NCBI GenBank assembly: GCA_937920575.1
Contig: CAKZSF010000041.1
Coordinates: forward strand, 1-8,302
From: an uncultured Sphingomonadaceae bacterium
GTDB lineage: Bacteria; Pseudomonadota; Alphaproteobacteria; Sphingomonadales; Sphingomonadaceae
Length of the DNA: 8,302 nucleotides
Direction of reading: 5' to 3'
Part shown: in pieces, positions 1 through 7,202 of the stretch
Layout of the letters: each line of letters starts with the position of its first letter
Position numbering within the stretch: the stretch's first letter is position 1
Made by a program: the position numbers and the translations under genes
The notes under the pieces: generated by a model
The model's input: only the letters and a program-made list of their open reading frames with translations
Told to the model about the DNA's origin: nothing
Databases searched by the model: none

Positions 1-1208
1 TGACCGGTCATCTCGATATGCACGCCGCCTGCATGGGTTCCCTCTGCGCGGTGAACAGCGAAGAAGCCCTTCACTTCAGACAGGATCCGCTCAAACGGAC
101 GGGTTTTGAAACCGCTTTCCGACTTGATCACATTGCCGTGCATCGGGTCACAGCTCCATACCACCGGATGGCCTTCGCGTTTGACTGCGCGCACCAGCGG
201 AGCGAGCCCTGCTTCGACCTTATCATGGCCAAAGCGGCTGATCAGCGTGATGCGGCCCTTCTCGCGGCCCGGGTTAAGTGTGTCGAGCAGTTTCAGCAAC
301 GCGTCTGGCTCCAAGCTCGGACCGCATTTCATGCCCAACGGATTGCCGATGCCGCGCGCAAATTCGATATGCGCGCTGCCTTCAAACCGCGTGCGATCCC
401 CGATCCACAGCATATGCGCGCTGGTGTCATACCAACGACCTGTTAGCGAATCCTGACGAGTGAGTGCCTGCTCATACGGCAGCAGCAGCGCCTCGTGGCT
501 GGTGTAGAAACTTGTGCCTTGGAGCTGCGGCACGGTCGCCGGATCAATTCCGCACGCTTCCATAAAATCGAGCGCTTCGCCAATCCGGTCCGCCGTCGCC
601 TCAAACTTGTCCGCCCATGGGCTGCGGCCCATAAAGTCGAGCGTCCATTGATGGACTTGGCGCAAATTCGCGTAGCCGCCGCCCGCAAAAGCGCGCAGCA
701 GGTTGAGTGTTGCCGCGGCTTGCGAATAGGCGCGCACCATCCGTTGGGGATCGTTCACGCGTTGCACAGGGTCAAACTCGATCCCGTTGATGTTGTCACC
801 CAGATAGCTGGGCAAGGTGACGTCGCCTTGAGTCTCGGTTGGCGCGCTGCGCGGTTTCGCAAACTGCCCAGCCATCCGGCCCACTTTCACCACCGGCATT
901 TTGCCCGCAAAAGTCAGCACAACGGCCATTTGCAAGATTACGCGGAAGGTGTCGCGAATGTTGTTCGGGTGGAATTCGGCAAAGCTTTCTGCGCAATCGC
1001 CGCCTTGCAACAAAAACGCCTCGCCATCGCAAACTTCGGCCAGATCGGACTGAAGCGCACGCGCTTCGCCAGCAAAGACCAGTGGCGGAAAAGCGGCCAG
1101 CTGCGCCTCGGCTTCGGTCAATGCAGCCGCGTCTTCATAGTGCGGCAAATGCCGCGCTTCGAAGCCTGTCCAACCGTCCGGAGTCCAATTCTGTGCCACT
1201 GTGCTCAT
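1..1208 (-). CDS. Class II 3-deoxy-7-phosphoheptulonate (DAHP) synthase, 3' end cut off by window edge
   Basis: Condenses phosphoenolpyruvate with erythrose 4-phosphate, the first committed step of the shikimate pathway to Phe, Tyr and Trp; cytosolic. Read on the minus strand from the ATG at 1208 the frame stays open to the left edge, giving about 402 residues; class II enzymes are usually about 450-460, so the last 50 or so are missing. Hallmarks seen: [12 protein letters not shown] (residues 41-52), [12 protein letters not shown] (65-76), [24 protein letters not shown] and [13 protein letters not shown] at the cut end. Cys72, His357 and Glu399 match the metal ligands Cys87, His369 and Glu411 of the M. 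tuberculosis enzyme; the 42-residue His-Glu spacing is identical. The fourth ligand, an Asp, would lie beyond the window. No strong Shine-Dalgarno sequence precedes the start. A perfect 10-bp inverted repeat lies just upstream. The gene is divergent from the small gene at 1347. Class assignment is secure; a precise gene symbol is not given because naming of this class varies. Confidence 0.96.
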   Translation of the reverse strand, partial: MSTVAQNWTPDGWTGFEARHLPHYEDAAALTEAEAQLAAFPPLVFAGEARALQSDLAEVCDGEAFLLQGGDCAESFAEFHPNNIRDTFRVILQMAVVLTFAGKMPVVKVGRMAGQFAKPRSAPTETQGDVTLPSYLGDNINGIEFDPVQRVNDPQRMVRAYSQAAATLNLLRAFAGGGYANLRQVHQWTLDFMGRSPWADKFEATADRIGEALDFMEACGIDPATVPQLQGTSFYTSHEALLLPYEQALTRQDSLTGRWYDTSAHMLWIGDRTRFEGSAHIEFARGIGNPLGMKCGPSLEPDALLKLLDTLNPGREKGRITLISRFGHDKVEAGLAPLVRAVKREGHPVVWSCDPMHGNVIKSESGFKTRPFERILSEVKGFFAVHRAEGTHAGGVHIEMTG

Positions 1209-1214
1209 TCCATT

Positions 1215-1272
1215 TTGCCAGCGCATAGCCGCGCCACATTGCCTAAATCGGTGATCGGGCCCGCGCTGGCAA
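1215..1272 (-). promoter_or_regulatory. Perfect 10-bp inverted repeat in the DAHP synthase leader
   Basis: TTGCCAGCGC at 1215-1224 is the exact reverse complement of GCGCTGGCAA at 1263-1272, with 38 nt between. In the minus-strand transcript the proximal arm ends 6 nt before the start codon at 1208, so a hairpin would cover the place where ribosomes bind. It could instead be a pair of operator half sites. The repeat is seen directly; the regulatory role is inference. Confidence 0.5.
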
Positions 1273-1284
1273 GGGTAATTTCGC

Positions 1285-1311
1285 TTGGGGCCGACGTGGA
1301 TGAGCTATAGG
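1285..1311 (+). promoter_or_regulatory. Weak candidate promoter for the small gene at 1347
   Basis: TTGGGG (1285-1290) and TATAGG (1306-1311) resemble -35 and -10 boxes, but the 15-nt spacer is short and both boxes are imperfect. The position, about 35 nt before the start codon at 1347, is reasonable. The same TATAG stretch could also serve the opposite strand. Confidence 0.22.
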
Positions 1312-1346
1312 CTGGTTTCCAAAGCCACTAGCCGGAAGGCGATAAC

Positions 1347-1649
1347 ATGAAAAACATACAGGTCATCGATGACGGGATTAACTCAGAATATGCGATATAT
1401 TCTGTGCCGGATGACGTTTTTGAATTTCTCTTTCCCGGCGAAGAGCAAGACATAGAGTTTATCGAAGATGTGATCGAAAGATCGTCAAAACAGAAAGTCG
1501 CTGAATTGCTTGCTCCAACTTGGGAGCGATCAATCCCTAAGAAAGAGGTGCATGGAATTCACGGAACGCTCTTCTATGGACTTTTGGAAAAAAAGAAGTT
1601 TTACCCGGACAAGAGAGAGCCTCCAATCAATGGACGCCTCGTGGAATAG
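1347..1649 (+). CDS. Small hypothetical protein, 100 residues, AT-rich
   Basis: I do not recognise a family. The start is well supported: GGAAGG at 1334-1339 sits 7 nt before the ATG. The product is a compact soluble protein with no signal peptide or membrane segment, no cysteines, an acidic first half (PGEEQDIEFIEDVIE, residues 30-44) and a basic, aromatic C-terminal part (GIHGTLFYGLLEKKKFYPDK, residues 70-89). The pattern of charged and aromatic residues looks like a real folded protein rather than a chance frame. Counting 1381-1560 by eye gives about 43% GC, clearly below the neighbouring genes, which may mean later acquisition or weak codon optimisation. It is divergent from DAHP synthase and convergent with the M16 peptidase, so it is probably transcribed alone. 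No function is assigned. Confidence 0.72.
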   Translation: MKNIQVIDDGINSEYAIYSVPDDVFEFLFPGEEQDIEFIEDVIERSSKQKVAELLAPTWERSIPKKEVHGIHGTLFYGLLEKKKFYPDKREPPINGRLVE

Positions 1650-1677
1650 CGGCCAGCTGCTTGCTGTTATCCTTCTT

Positions 1678-1695
1678 TCAGAATTTCCATTCTGA
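1678..1695. terminator. Weak hairpin between convergent genes, possible bidirectional terminator
   Basis: TCAGAAT (1678-1684) and ATTCTGA (1689-1695) form a 7-bp stem with a TTCC loop in the 49-nt gap between the small gene's stop (1649) and the M16 stop (1699). There is no U-run on either strand, so intrinsic termination would be poor. A second, outer 7-bp repeat (GCTGTTA 1663-1669 with TAACAGC 1710-1716) encloses it. Confidence 0.28.
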
Positions 1696-1698
1696 GCC

Positions 1699-4680
1699 TC
1701 ACCTTCCGCTAACAGCTTGCCGTGCGGGCGACGGAACCACTGTGGCCAACTCTGCCCCTTCGGGCAAAATCGCGATCTGGTGGCCCTTGCGCGAGGCAAG
1801 ATATTTCTGCGCCAGCGCCTTGATACGCTCAGGCGTTGTCTCGGTATAATCACGCAGCAAGAGCCGCAATTGCGCCGCGCGCTCAGGCTTCTGCGTCACG
1901 CCTTCCAGATTGGAGAGCCAGAACTTGTGCCCGGTCAAGGCGCGGGTGATCCCCTGACGCAGCGGTTCTGTCACGCGGGACAACTCATCGGCCGTCGGGC
2001 CATTGGCGGCCAAATCCTGCGCGATTTTGTCAGCCGCCGCAAAGAAGGCTGGCACATTTTCAGGCGAAATCTGGGCGAAGGCGATGATTTGTCCGCCGCT
2101 GTCGACATCAACCGGCCAGCTTGAGAAGACTTGCGGCGCATAGCTCGCGCCCGCCGCCTCCCTCAGACTGTCGAGAATGCGATTGGAGAAGACCTGTGTC
2201 AGGATCTCCAACTGACGGCTTTCAGAAATTTGCGCTGTGCCGCCTCCAGTGGGCCACGCAACAATCGCGGCGCTCTGGTCGGCTTCACCACGGTGATAGA
2301 CCAATTCTGGCGTGTCCGTTGCCTCGGGGAAACGATAGCCGCTCGCTGCCACTTGCTCAGGCAAAGGCGTGCGCGGTTTCAGCGCGCCAAAGGTTTTCGT
2401 CAGCGCTTCAATCACTTTGGGTTGATCGACATCGCCGAACACCAGCACTTCGATAGGGCCCTGATCCAGCAACGGCTCCCAGAATTTGCGGAAACCCTCC
2501 ACACTGGTCGTCGCAATCGCTTCGCCGTCGGGCGTCTTGAAGCGCTCATCCCGTCCGCGCAGGATGTAGTCCAAGTCCCGGTTTACAATGCCCGATGGTG
2601 TGGCGGCGTAGGAATCGTATGTCAGCCGCGCACCTGCTTGTGCGCGCAGCACCGGATTCTCATCCCAGCGCGGCGTCGCCAGTTTGGCGGCAAACAGATA
2701 GAGCTGATCATCGACATCTTCGCGGCGCGTATCGGCCTCAAAGATGAACGCGCCCTCGCCGACTTGAAAGTTCAGTCCGAATTTGCGGCCTGTCGCAATG
2801 CGGTCCAGCTCCTCGCGGCCCAACTCGCCAATTCCAGCGTCCATCAGCGCAATTTCGCCCAGCGTGACATAGGGATAGTCCTCTGGTGCAATCGAGCGGA
2901 AACCGCCGCCAAAGCGCACTTTCACAGTTGCGCGGCCCGGCTCATTGTCGGTTTCCCAAACCAGTGCGCGCACGCCATTGGCAAAATCCACGCGTTCCAT
3001 GCCCAGAATGCCGATTGTGCCGCGCCGTTCAATTGTTCCGGGCGCGCCGATCGCTGGCAATTCAGCAAAATTGACCGATTTGGCGGCAATGCGGGCGTTG
3101 GGATCAGCCGTCACAGTCTCTGCCAAGGCGAGACGCAAGGCCGCTGTATGGCCCGTGTCTTCGGTCGGAGAGATCATCAACGCGCGCACGACGTCGCCCT
3201 TGAACAGATCAATCGTGCTCTGATGCAGCTCGTTCGGCTCAAACCGTGGCTTCATCTCGCGGTAGATTTGCAGAATGTCTTCGGGTGCGGCGACTGTTTC
3301 GCGAATATCGACCGCTTGAACGATCTCGTCAGCCAGTTTCGAGCCTGCCTGAATACCCGCCTGCTCCACCGCATTGGCGTAAGCGATATCGAATTCGGCA
3401 ACTTCGCGGTCGATTTCTTCTTGCGTGGGTGGAGTCGCAACAGCGTCGGCAATCACGCCGCGCACATCGCGTACCGCCGCTTGCCAATCATCGCCCAACG
3501 GCACGACATAGACCTCTGTCAGGTTGGCAGAGCGGCTTTCTGATTTGCTTTGAACCTGCGCCGCCAGATAGGAACCGCCCGCCCTTGCGCGCGCCTCTAG
3601 CCGTCGGTTAAGGATCGACCAGGCCACCATAGAGATGATCTTGCCGCGGTTGTATTCGATGGTGTCCGTGACCTGTTCCCAGGGGCGCATCACCGCCCAA
3701 GTGATAGAACGGGGCAAATCGGGCTCCACCAAAGTAGCGATTTCGCCGATAGGATTGGCGGGGTCAGCACCAGCAGGCGCAACCGGATCACCGAAATCGG
3801 GCGCAGGCTCTGATGGGCCCGGGACAGACCAGTCACCGAAAAACTCCTCAACCAGCGAGGCGAGGAATTGATCGTCAATGTCACCGGCCACCGCAATGGT
3901 GGTCTTTTCCGGGCGATACCAGCGGCGGTGGAATGCCTTTACCCCTTCCGAGGTTGCTCCTTGCAAAGTTTCAACCGTGCCGATTGTCTGCCGATCGGCG
4001 AGGCGTTGACCAGCGTAGATCGTCTTCTGCGACGCTTCGTAAGCGCGGTATTGCGCCCCGGCATATTCGCGGCGTTCGGCGAGCACAATCGGGACCTCTG
4101 CGGCCAGATTGCTTTCACTGAGCGCAGGCTCGCGGATCATGCCTGACAGGATCTTGAAACTCTCGCGCAGCTTGGCCTTGTCGATGTTGGGCAAATCAAG
4201 CTGATAGACCGTATGCGTCGGGCTGGTCTGTGCGTTGGTGTCGCTGCCAAAGCTGGCGCCCAGCCGCTGCCACGTCGGGATCGCTTGACCTTCCTCGAGA
4301 TGTTTCGATTCGCGGAACAGCAAATGCTCAACCAAATGGGCGAAGCCGCGCTCTTCGTCGCGCTCGTGCAAGGCACCCGCATCGATGCGGATGCGGATCG
4401 CCACCTGATCAGGCGGCACGCCGTTCTCGCGGACGGCATAGCGCAACCCGTTGGGCATCTCGCCAAACTTCCACAGCTCGTCCTGAGGAATGTCGGAACC
4501 GCGATAGATCCACGGATCGTCCAGATCGATATGTTTGGGCGCAGGCAATTCTACCACAGGGGCAGTTGTCGCGGGAGCCGGCAACGGCTCCACATTCTGG
4601 GCTTGCGCAGGCGTTGTAAACGCCAAAGCGATGAACAACGGGAAGGACGAAACGCGATATGCGCGCGACTGAGATTTCAT
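1699..4680 (-). CDS. Exported M16 family zinc metallopeptidase (pitrilysin/insulinase type), two-domain
   Basis: Predicted periplasmic zinc endopeptidase of 993 residues. Residues 1-28 form a signal peptide: basic start with Lys2, Arg6 and Arg9, hydrophobic core FPLFIALAF (13-21), and likely cleavage after TPAQA (23-27). The inverted zinc motif HLVEH lies at 115-119 (His115, Glu118, His119) and the third ligand is probably Glu195, about 76 residues on, as in pitrilysin. An M16 C-terminal-type domain follows (about 225-450), then a second M16 half (about 560-993) without HxxEH, carrying the Arg840/Tyr847 pair (LREAAGASYAPQ) typical of the substrate-contacting half. Both halves are intact, with no frameshift. 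The same frame is open upstream to 4851, and an ATG at 4707 is possible, but the start at 4680 is chosen because it begins a normal signal peptide. No good Shine-Dalgarno precedes either start. Substrate unknown; peptide clean-up in the envelope is the usual inference. It is divergent from nfu. Confidence 0.95.
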   Translation of the reverse strand: MKSQSRAYRVSSFPLFIALAFTTPAQAQNVEPLPAPATTAPVVELPAPKHIDLDDPWIYRGSDIPQDELWKFGEMPNGLRYAVRENGVPPDQVAIRIRIDAGALHERDEERGFAHLVEHLLFRESKHLEEGQAIPTWQRLGASFGSDTNAQTSPTHTVYQLDLPNIDKAKLRESFKILSGMIREPALSESNLAAEVPIVLAERREYAGAQYRAYEASQKTIYAGQRLADRQTIGTVETLQGATSEGVKAFHRRWYRPEKTTIAVAGDIDDQFLASLVEEFFGDWSVPGPSEPAPDFGDPVAPAGADPANPIGEIATLVEPDLPRSITWAVMRPWEQVTDTIEYNRGKIISMVAWSILNRRLEARARAGGSYLAAQVQSKSESRSANLTEVYVVPLGDDWQAAVRDVRGVIADAVATPPTQEEIDREVAEFDIAYANAVEQAGIQAGSKLADEIVQAVDIRETVAAPEDILQIYREMKPRFEPNELHQSTIDLFKGDVVRALMISPTEDTGHTAALRLALAETVTADPNARIAAKSVNFAELPAIGAPGTIERRGTIGILGMERVDFANGVRALVWETDNEPGRATVKVRFGGGFRSIAPEDYPYVTLGEIALMDAGIGELGREELDRIATGRKFGLNFQVGEGAFIFEADTRREDVDDQLYLFAAKLATPRWDENPVLRAQAGARLTYDSYAATPSGIVNRDLDYILRGRDERFKTPDGEAIATTSVEGFRKFWEPLLDQGPIEVLVFGDVDQPKVIEALTKTFGALKPRTPLPEQVAASGYRFPEATDTPELVYHRGEADQSAAIVAWPTGGGTAQISESRQLEILTQVFSNRILDSLREAAGASYAPQVFSSWPVDVDSGGQIIAFAQISPENVPAFFAAADKIAQDLAANGPTADELSRVTEPLRQGITRALTGHKFWLSNLEGVTQKPERAAQLRLLLRDYTETTPERIKALAQKYLASRKGHQIAILPEGAELATVVPSPARQAVSGR

Positions 4681-4788
4681 GGAAAAGATCATAAGCGGGA
4701 AACTCATGAAGGCTTGGTGAATGATAGGCAAGCAAAGCTGCTCCACCATGGGCTTGTGAGTCCAGCGTGCCGCCCCTACATGGGCTGC
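4681..4788. promoter_or_regulatory. Divergent intergenic region between the M16 peptidase and nfu
   Basis: These 108 bp must hold promoters for both directions. On the plus strand, TTGTGA (4754-4759) and TACATG (4777-4782) have a 17-nt spacer and would place transcription start near the nfu ATG at 4789. On the minus strand TATCAT (complement of 4721-4726) is a fair -10 for the peptidase but lacks a good -35. CATGGGCT is repeated directly at 4747-4754 and 4779-4786. All assignments are tentative. Confidence 0.3.
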
Positions 4789-5364
4789 ATGTTCATAGAG
4801 ACCGAAACAACGCCCAACCCCGCCACTCTCAAATTCATGCCCGGACGGCAAGTGATGCCATCAGGCACGCGCGATTTCGCCTCGCCCGAGGATGCCGAAG
4901 CGTCTCCGCTGGCAGAAGCGATATTCGACAGCGGCGAAGTCACCGGTGTGTTCTACGGCCATGATTTCGTTTCCGTCACCGCAGCGCCGGGTGCCGATTG
5001 GAGCCAGTTGAAACCGCAAGTCGTCTCCGTCCTGCTCGATCATTTCGTGTCAGAAGCTCCGCTGTTTGCCGGTGGTGATGCTAGCGGCATCTCTGTCCCG
5101 GCAGAAGACGAAGACATGGGTGACGATCCCGAACACGCCGACATCATCGCGCAGATCAAGGAATTGCTGGAAACACGGGTGCGCCCAGCAGTGGCGAGTG
5201 ATGGCGGCGACATCCAATATCGCGGCTTCCGCGAAGGCGTAGTCTACCTGACGATGCAAGGCGCTTGCGCCGGTTGCCCCAGTTCCTCTGCCACGTTGAA
5301 GCACGGCATTGAGGGGTTGCTGAAACATTATGTGCCTGAGGTTCAGGAAGTGCGCGCGGCCTAA
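4789..5364 (+). CDS. NifU family (Nfu1-type) iron-sulfur cluster carrier protein
   Basis: A carrier that holds a [4Fe-4S] cluster between subunits and passes it to apo-proteins such as aconitase or lipoyl synthase; cytosolic. The product is 191 residues. An N-terminal Nfu domain (about 1-90) begins with the classic MFIETETTPNPATLKFMPG; the C-terminal NifU domain (about 116-187) has VRPAVASDGGD (131-141) and the cluster motif CAGC, Cys160 and Cys163, followed by PSSSATLKHGIE. This is the arrangement of mitochondrial Nfu1 and alphaproteobacterial Nfu, not of E. coli NfuA, whose N-terminal domain is A-type-like. The frame is open far upstream, but the family starts at this ATG; an in-frame ATG three codons earlier (4780) is possible. 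There is no Shine-Dalgarno sequence before either. Separated by 24 nt from the next gene, probably the first gene of its operon. Confidence 0.95.
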   Translation: MFIETETTPNPATLKFMPGRQVMPSGTRDFASPEDAEASPLAEAIFDSGEVTGVFYGHDFVSVTAAPGADWSQLKPQVVSVLLDHFVSEAPLFAGGDASGISVPAEDEDMGDDPEHADIIAQIKELLETRVRPAVASDGGDIQYRGFREGVVYLTMQGACAGCPSSSATLKHGIEGLLKHYVPEVQEVRAA

Positions 5365-5376
5365 TTTCTTCCCCTC

Positions 5377-5383
5377 GAGAGGA
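5377..5383 (+). promoter_or_regulatory. Shine-Dalgarno sequence of the RutE-type gene
   Basis: GAGAGGA ends 5 nt before the ATG at 5389. It is the strongest ribosome-binding site in this cluster and fixes the start. Confidence 0.7.
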
Positions 5384-5388
5384 ACACC

Positions 5389-5982
5389 ATGACCAAGATT
5401 ATCTCAGACGCCGCTCTGGACCAACTGTTTCGCAATGCGCGCAGCTACAACGCGTGGCTCGATAAGGACGTCAGCGACGAACAAATCCATGCGATCTATG
5501 ATCTGCTTAAAATGGCGCCAACCAGTGCCAATATGCAGCCTGCGCGGATCATCTGGTGCAAATCGGCAGAGAGCAAAGAGCGGCTCGCGCAATACGCCAT
5601 GGACGCGAACAAGCCCAAGATTACGGTCGCGCCCGTCTGTGCCATCATTGGTTACGACATCGATTTCCACGAAGAACTGCCTTGGCTGTTCCCACACACC
5701 GATGCGAAGAGCTGGTTCGATGGTGACGAGGATGGCCGCCAGACTGGTGCGTTCCGCAACTCCTCTTTGCAAGGCGCCTATCTGATGCTGGCTGCCCGCG
5801 CGGTTGGCCTTGATTGCGGGCCCATGTCCGGTTTTGACGAAGACGGCGTGAACGGTGATTTCTTTGCTGATGATCCTAAGGTGAAAGCGAACTTCATTTG
5901 CTCCATCGGTCACGGCGATCCGGAATCGATCTTTGACCGCTCCCCTCGTCCAGAATTCGCAAAGTTCAACCAATTGATCTGA
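5389..5982 (+). CDS. RutE/HadB-type nitroreductase family protein, probable malonic semialdehyde reductase
   Basis: An FMN-binding, NAD(P)H-dependent reductase of the nitroreductase superfamily. E. coli RutE acts in pyrimidine breakdown, reducing malonic semialdehyde to 3-hydroxypropionate. The product is 197 residues, the same length as RutE (about 196), and similar end to end: ARSYNAW (17-23), APTSANMQPARI (43-54), LPWLFPHTDAKSWF (97-110), AFRNSSLQGAYL (121-132) and GLDCGPMSGFD (140-150). These are FMN and active-site segments of the subfamily. None of the other rut genes (rutA, B, C, D, F) lies nearby, so the substrate here is uncertain; a general semialdehyde or quinone reductase role is possible. 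It lies 24 nt after nfu and 36 nt before tsaB, all on one strand, suggesting cotranscription. Family sure, substrate inferred. Confidence 0.9.
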   Translation: MTKIISDAALDQLFRNARSYNAWLDKDVSDEQIHAIYDLLKMAPTSANMQPARIIWCKSAESKERLAQYAMDANKPKITVAPVCAIIGYDIDFHEELPWLFPHTDAKSWFDGDEDGRQTGAFRNSSLQGAYLMLAARAVGLDCGPMSGFDEDGVNGDFFADDPKVKANFICSIGHGDPESIFDRSPRPEFAKFNQLI

Positions 5983-6018
5983 CTTGCGAGTTGGCACTGG
6001 CTGCGGCAAAGCTTTTCC

Positions 6019-6684
6019 ATGCGCATCCTAGCCATCGATACAGCCACAGAAGCTTGTTCCGTCGCACTTGTCGATAAGGCATTGAGCCCCTCTGAGGCAC
6101 TGCTCGGACATGAGCACCGTGTCCTTGGGCGAGGACACGCCGAGGCACTCGTACCAATGATTGCGGCTTTACCGGACAAGGGTCGGGCGGATCGTATCCA
6201 TGTTTCTCTCGGCCCGGGCAGTTTCACAGGCCTGCGCATCGGAATCGCGACAGCCCGCGCGCTTGGAATTGCATGGAAAGCAGAGGTGTTGGGCTATCAC
6301 ACATTACAGTTGATCGCAGACATGGACACGTATGTGCCCGGCACAGAGCATCGCCCTTTCGAAACGGGCGGGCCCTGGCCACTTTTAGTGTGCATGACGG
6401 GCGGTCACGGGGAATGGTTTGTGCAAGCCTTTGACGAGGCGAGGCGGCCAATCGGTCAAGTTACATCCATGTCACCGGAACGCGCAATTGCCGAGTATGA
6501 TCACGAGGTCGTTATCGGATCTGCTTCTGAAGAGTGTGTTCGATTGCGCGGTCATGGAAAAGCGCTGCATGTATTGCCCAGCGCGGTGACGGCTTGCTTT
6601 CTCAAAGAATACGATCTCTATAGCGGTGTCAGCCCCATTTATGGCCGCGCGCCAGACGCAAAACTCCCTGCTCCCAAGCCATGA
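6019..6684 (+). CDS. tsaB: tRNA threonylcarbamoyladenosine (t6A) biosynthesis protein TsaB
   Basis: A non-catalytic partner of TsaD in the TsaBDE complex that moves the threonylcarbamoyl group onto A37 of tRNAs reading ANN codons; cytosolic. The product is 221 residues, normal for TsaB. It has the ASKHA-fold N-terminus MRILAIDTATEACSVAL (1-17), RGHAEALVPMI (38-48) where TsaD has its metal-binding HxxxH, and the signature LGPGSFTGLRIGIATARALG (64-83). It lacks the HxxxH pair that TsaD needs. The C-terminal IYGRAPDAKLP is typical of alphaproteobacterial TsaB. There is little Shine-Dalgarno sequence before the ATG. Its stop overlaps the rimI start as ATGA at 6681-6684, which points to translational coupling. 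TsaB next to RimI is a widespread arrangement. Confidence 0.95.
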   Translation: MRILAIDTATEACSVALVDKALSPSEALLGHEHRVLGRGHAEALVPMIAALPDKGRADRIHVSLGPGSFTGLRIGIATARALGIAWKAEVLGYHTLQLIADMDTYVPGTEHRPFETGGPWPLLVCMTGGHGEWFVQAFDEARRPIGQVTSMSPERAIAEYDHEVVIGSASEECVRLRGHGKALHVLPSAVTACFLKEYDLYSGVSPIYGRAPDAKLPAPKP

Positions 6685-7136
6685 TCCGCGATCAGATCGA
6701 TCAGGCCATGGCCATTATGGAGGCTGCCTTCGATCCCGCTTTTGGCGAAGCATGGAACCGGCGGCAGTTGGAGGACGCGCTGTTAATGCCCAACACGCAT
6801 CTGGTCATGTCCGAAACGCCAATAGGCAGCGACGATCCGAACTCTGCCGGTTTTATGTTGTCACGATCAGTATTGGATGAGGAAGAATTGTTGCTGATCG
6901 CGGTCCATCCCGATGCCAGACGCAAGGGCATCGGCAAAGCGTTGGTCCAGCGCCTGTTCACAGATGCCGCGACTCGGCAAGTAAAGCGCGTGTTTTTGGA
7001 GATGCGTGACGGCAACCCTGCTGAAACGCTGTACCGGTCATTGGGCTTTTCCCCAATCGGCAGACGGCGCGGATATTATCGCAGCAACAGACTAAGCCCA
7101 ATAGATGCGATAACATTTTCGCGGGAACTGGCTTAA
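6681..7136 (+). CDS. rimI: RimI-type GNAT N-acetyltransferase (ribosomal protein S18 alanine acetyltransferase)
   Basis: Transfers acetyl from acetyl-CoA to a protein N-terminus; in enterobacteria the target is the N-terminal Ala of ribosomal protein S18. The product is 151 residues, the usual length. The GNAT motif A is seen at 72-90 (LIAVHPDARRKGIGKALVQ), with the R/Q-x-x-G-x-G/A acetyl-CoA loop as RRKGIG (80-85). Motif B follows at 105-123 (FLEMRDGNPAETLYRSLGF), with Glu107, Asn112 and Tyr118 in place, and the RimI-like GRRRGYYR at 127-134. The start overlaps the tsaB stop by four bases and no Shine-Dalgarno precedes it, so translation probably depends on tsaB. The actual substrate in this organism is inferred from the family and from tsaB linkage; some RimI homologues act on other proteins. 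Confidence 0.92.
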   Translation: MIRDQIDQAMAIMEAAFDPAFGEAWNRRQLEDALLMPNTHLVMSETPIGSDDPNSAGFMLSRSVLDEEELLLIAVHPDARRKGIGKALVQRLFTDAATRQVKRVFLEMRDGNPAETLYRSLGFSPIGRRRGYYRSNRLSPIDAITFSRELA

Positions 7137-7159
7137 GCGGCCCGTCAGCATGGTAAAAA

Positions 7160-7165
7160 TATACT
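7160..7165 (+). promoter_or_regulatory. TATACT -10-like box upstream of the mucR hairpin
   Basis: TATACT matches the -10 consensus in five of six bases. It lies just before the hairpin at 7173-7202, so a transcript from it would begin almost with that stem. No fitting -35 box is seen. Confidence 0.22.
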
Positions 7166-7172
7166 AGTGAGA

Positions 7173-7202
7173 ATCCACCGATGCGCTTGCATCCCAGTGG
7201 AT
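7173..7202 (+). repeat. Interrupted hairpin in the mucR upstream region
   Basis: ATCCAC (7173-7178) pairs with GTGGAT (7197-7202), and inside it GATGC (7180-7184) pairs with GCATC (7189-7193) around a GCTT loop; the two stems are separated by a 1x3 internal loop. No T-run follows, so it is not an ordinary intrinsic terminator for rimI. It may be a 5' leader structure or a palindromic binding site. Confidence 0.45.

Noticed and set aside
495..1310. A 271-codon open frame on the plus strand opposite DAHP synthase
   Set aside because: Antisense to all the conserved motifs of DAHP synthase; no recognisable protein features.
2131..3543. A 470-codon open frame on the plus strand opposite the M16 peptidase gene
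   Set aside because: Its translation is rich in Arg, His, Cys and Gln with no domain pattern, and it lies wholly antisense to a clear peptidase gene; long antisense frames are common in GC-rich coding sequence.
4681..4851. N-terminal extension of the M16 peptidase frame to the ATG at 4851
   Set aside because: It would overlap the beginning of nfu and place the signal peptide in the middle of the protein; the ATG at 4680 begins a normal signal peptide.
5404..6009. A 201-codon minus-strand frame opposite the RutE-type gene
   Set aside because: The opposite strand has a full-length homologue of a known family with a strong Shine-Dalgarno; this is a shadow.
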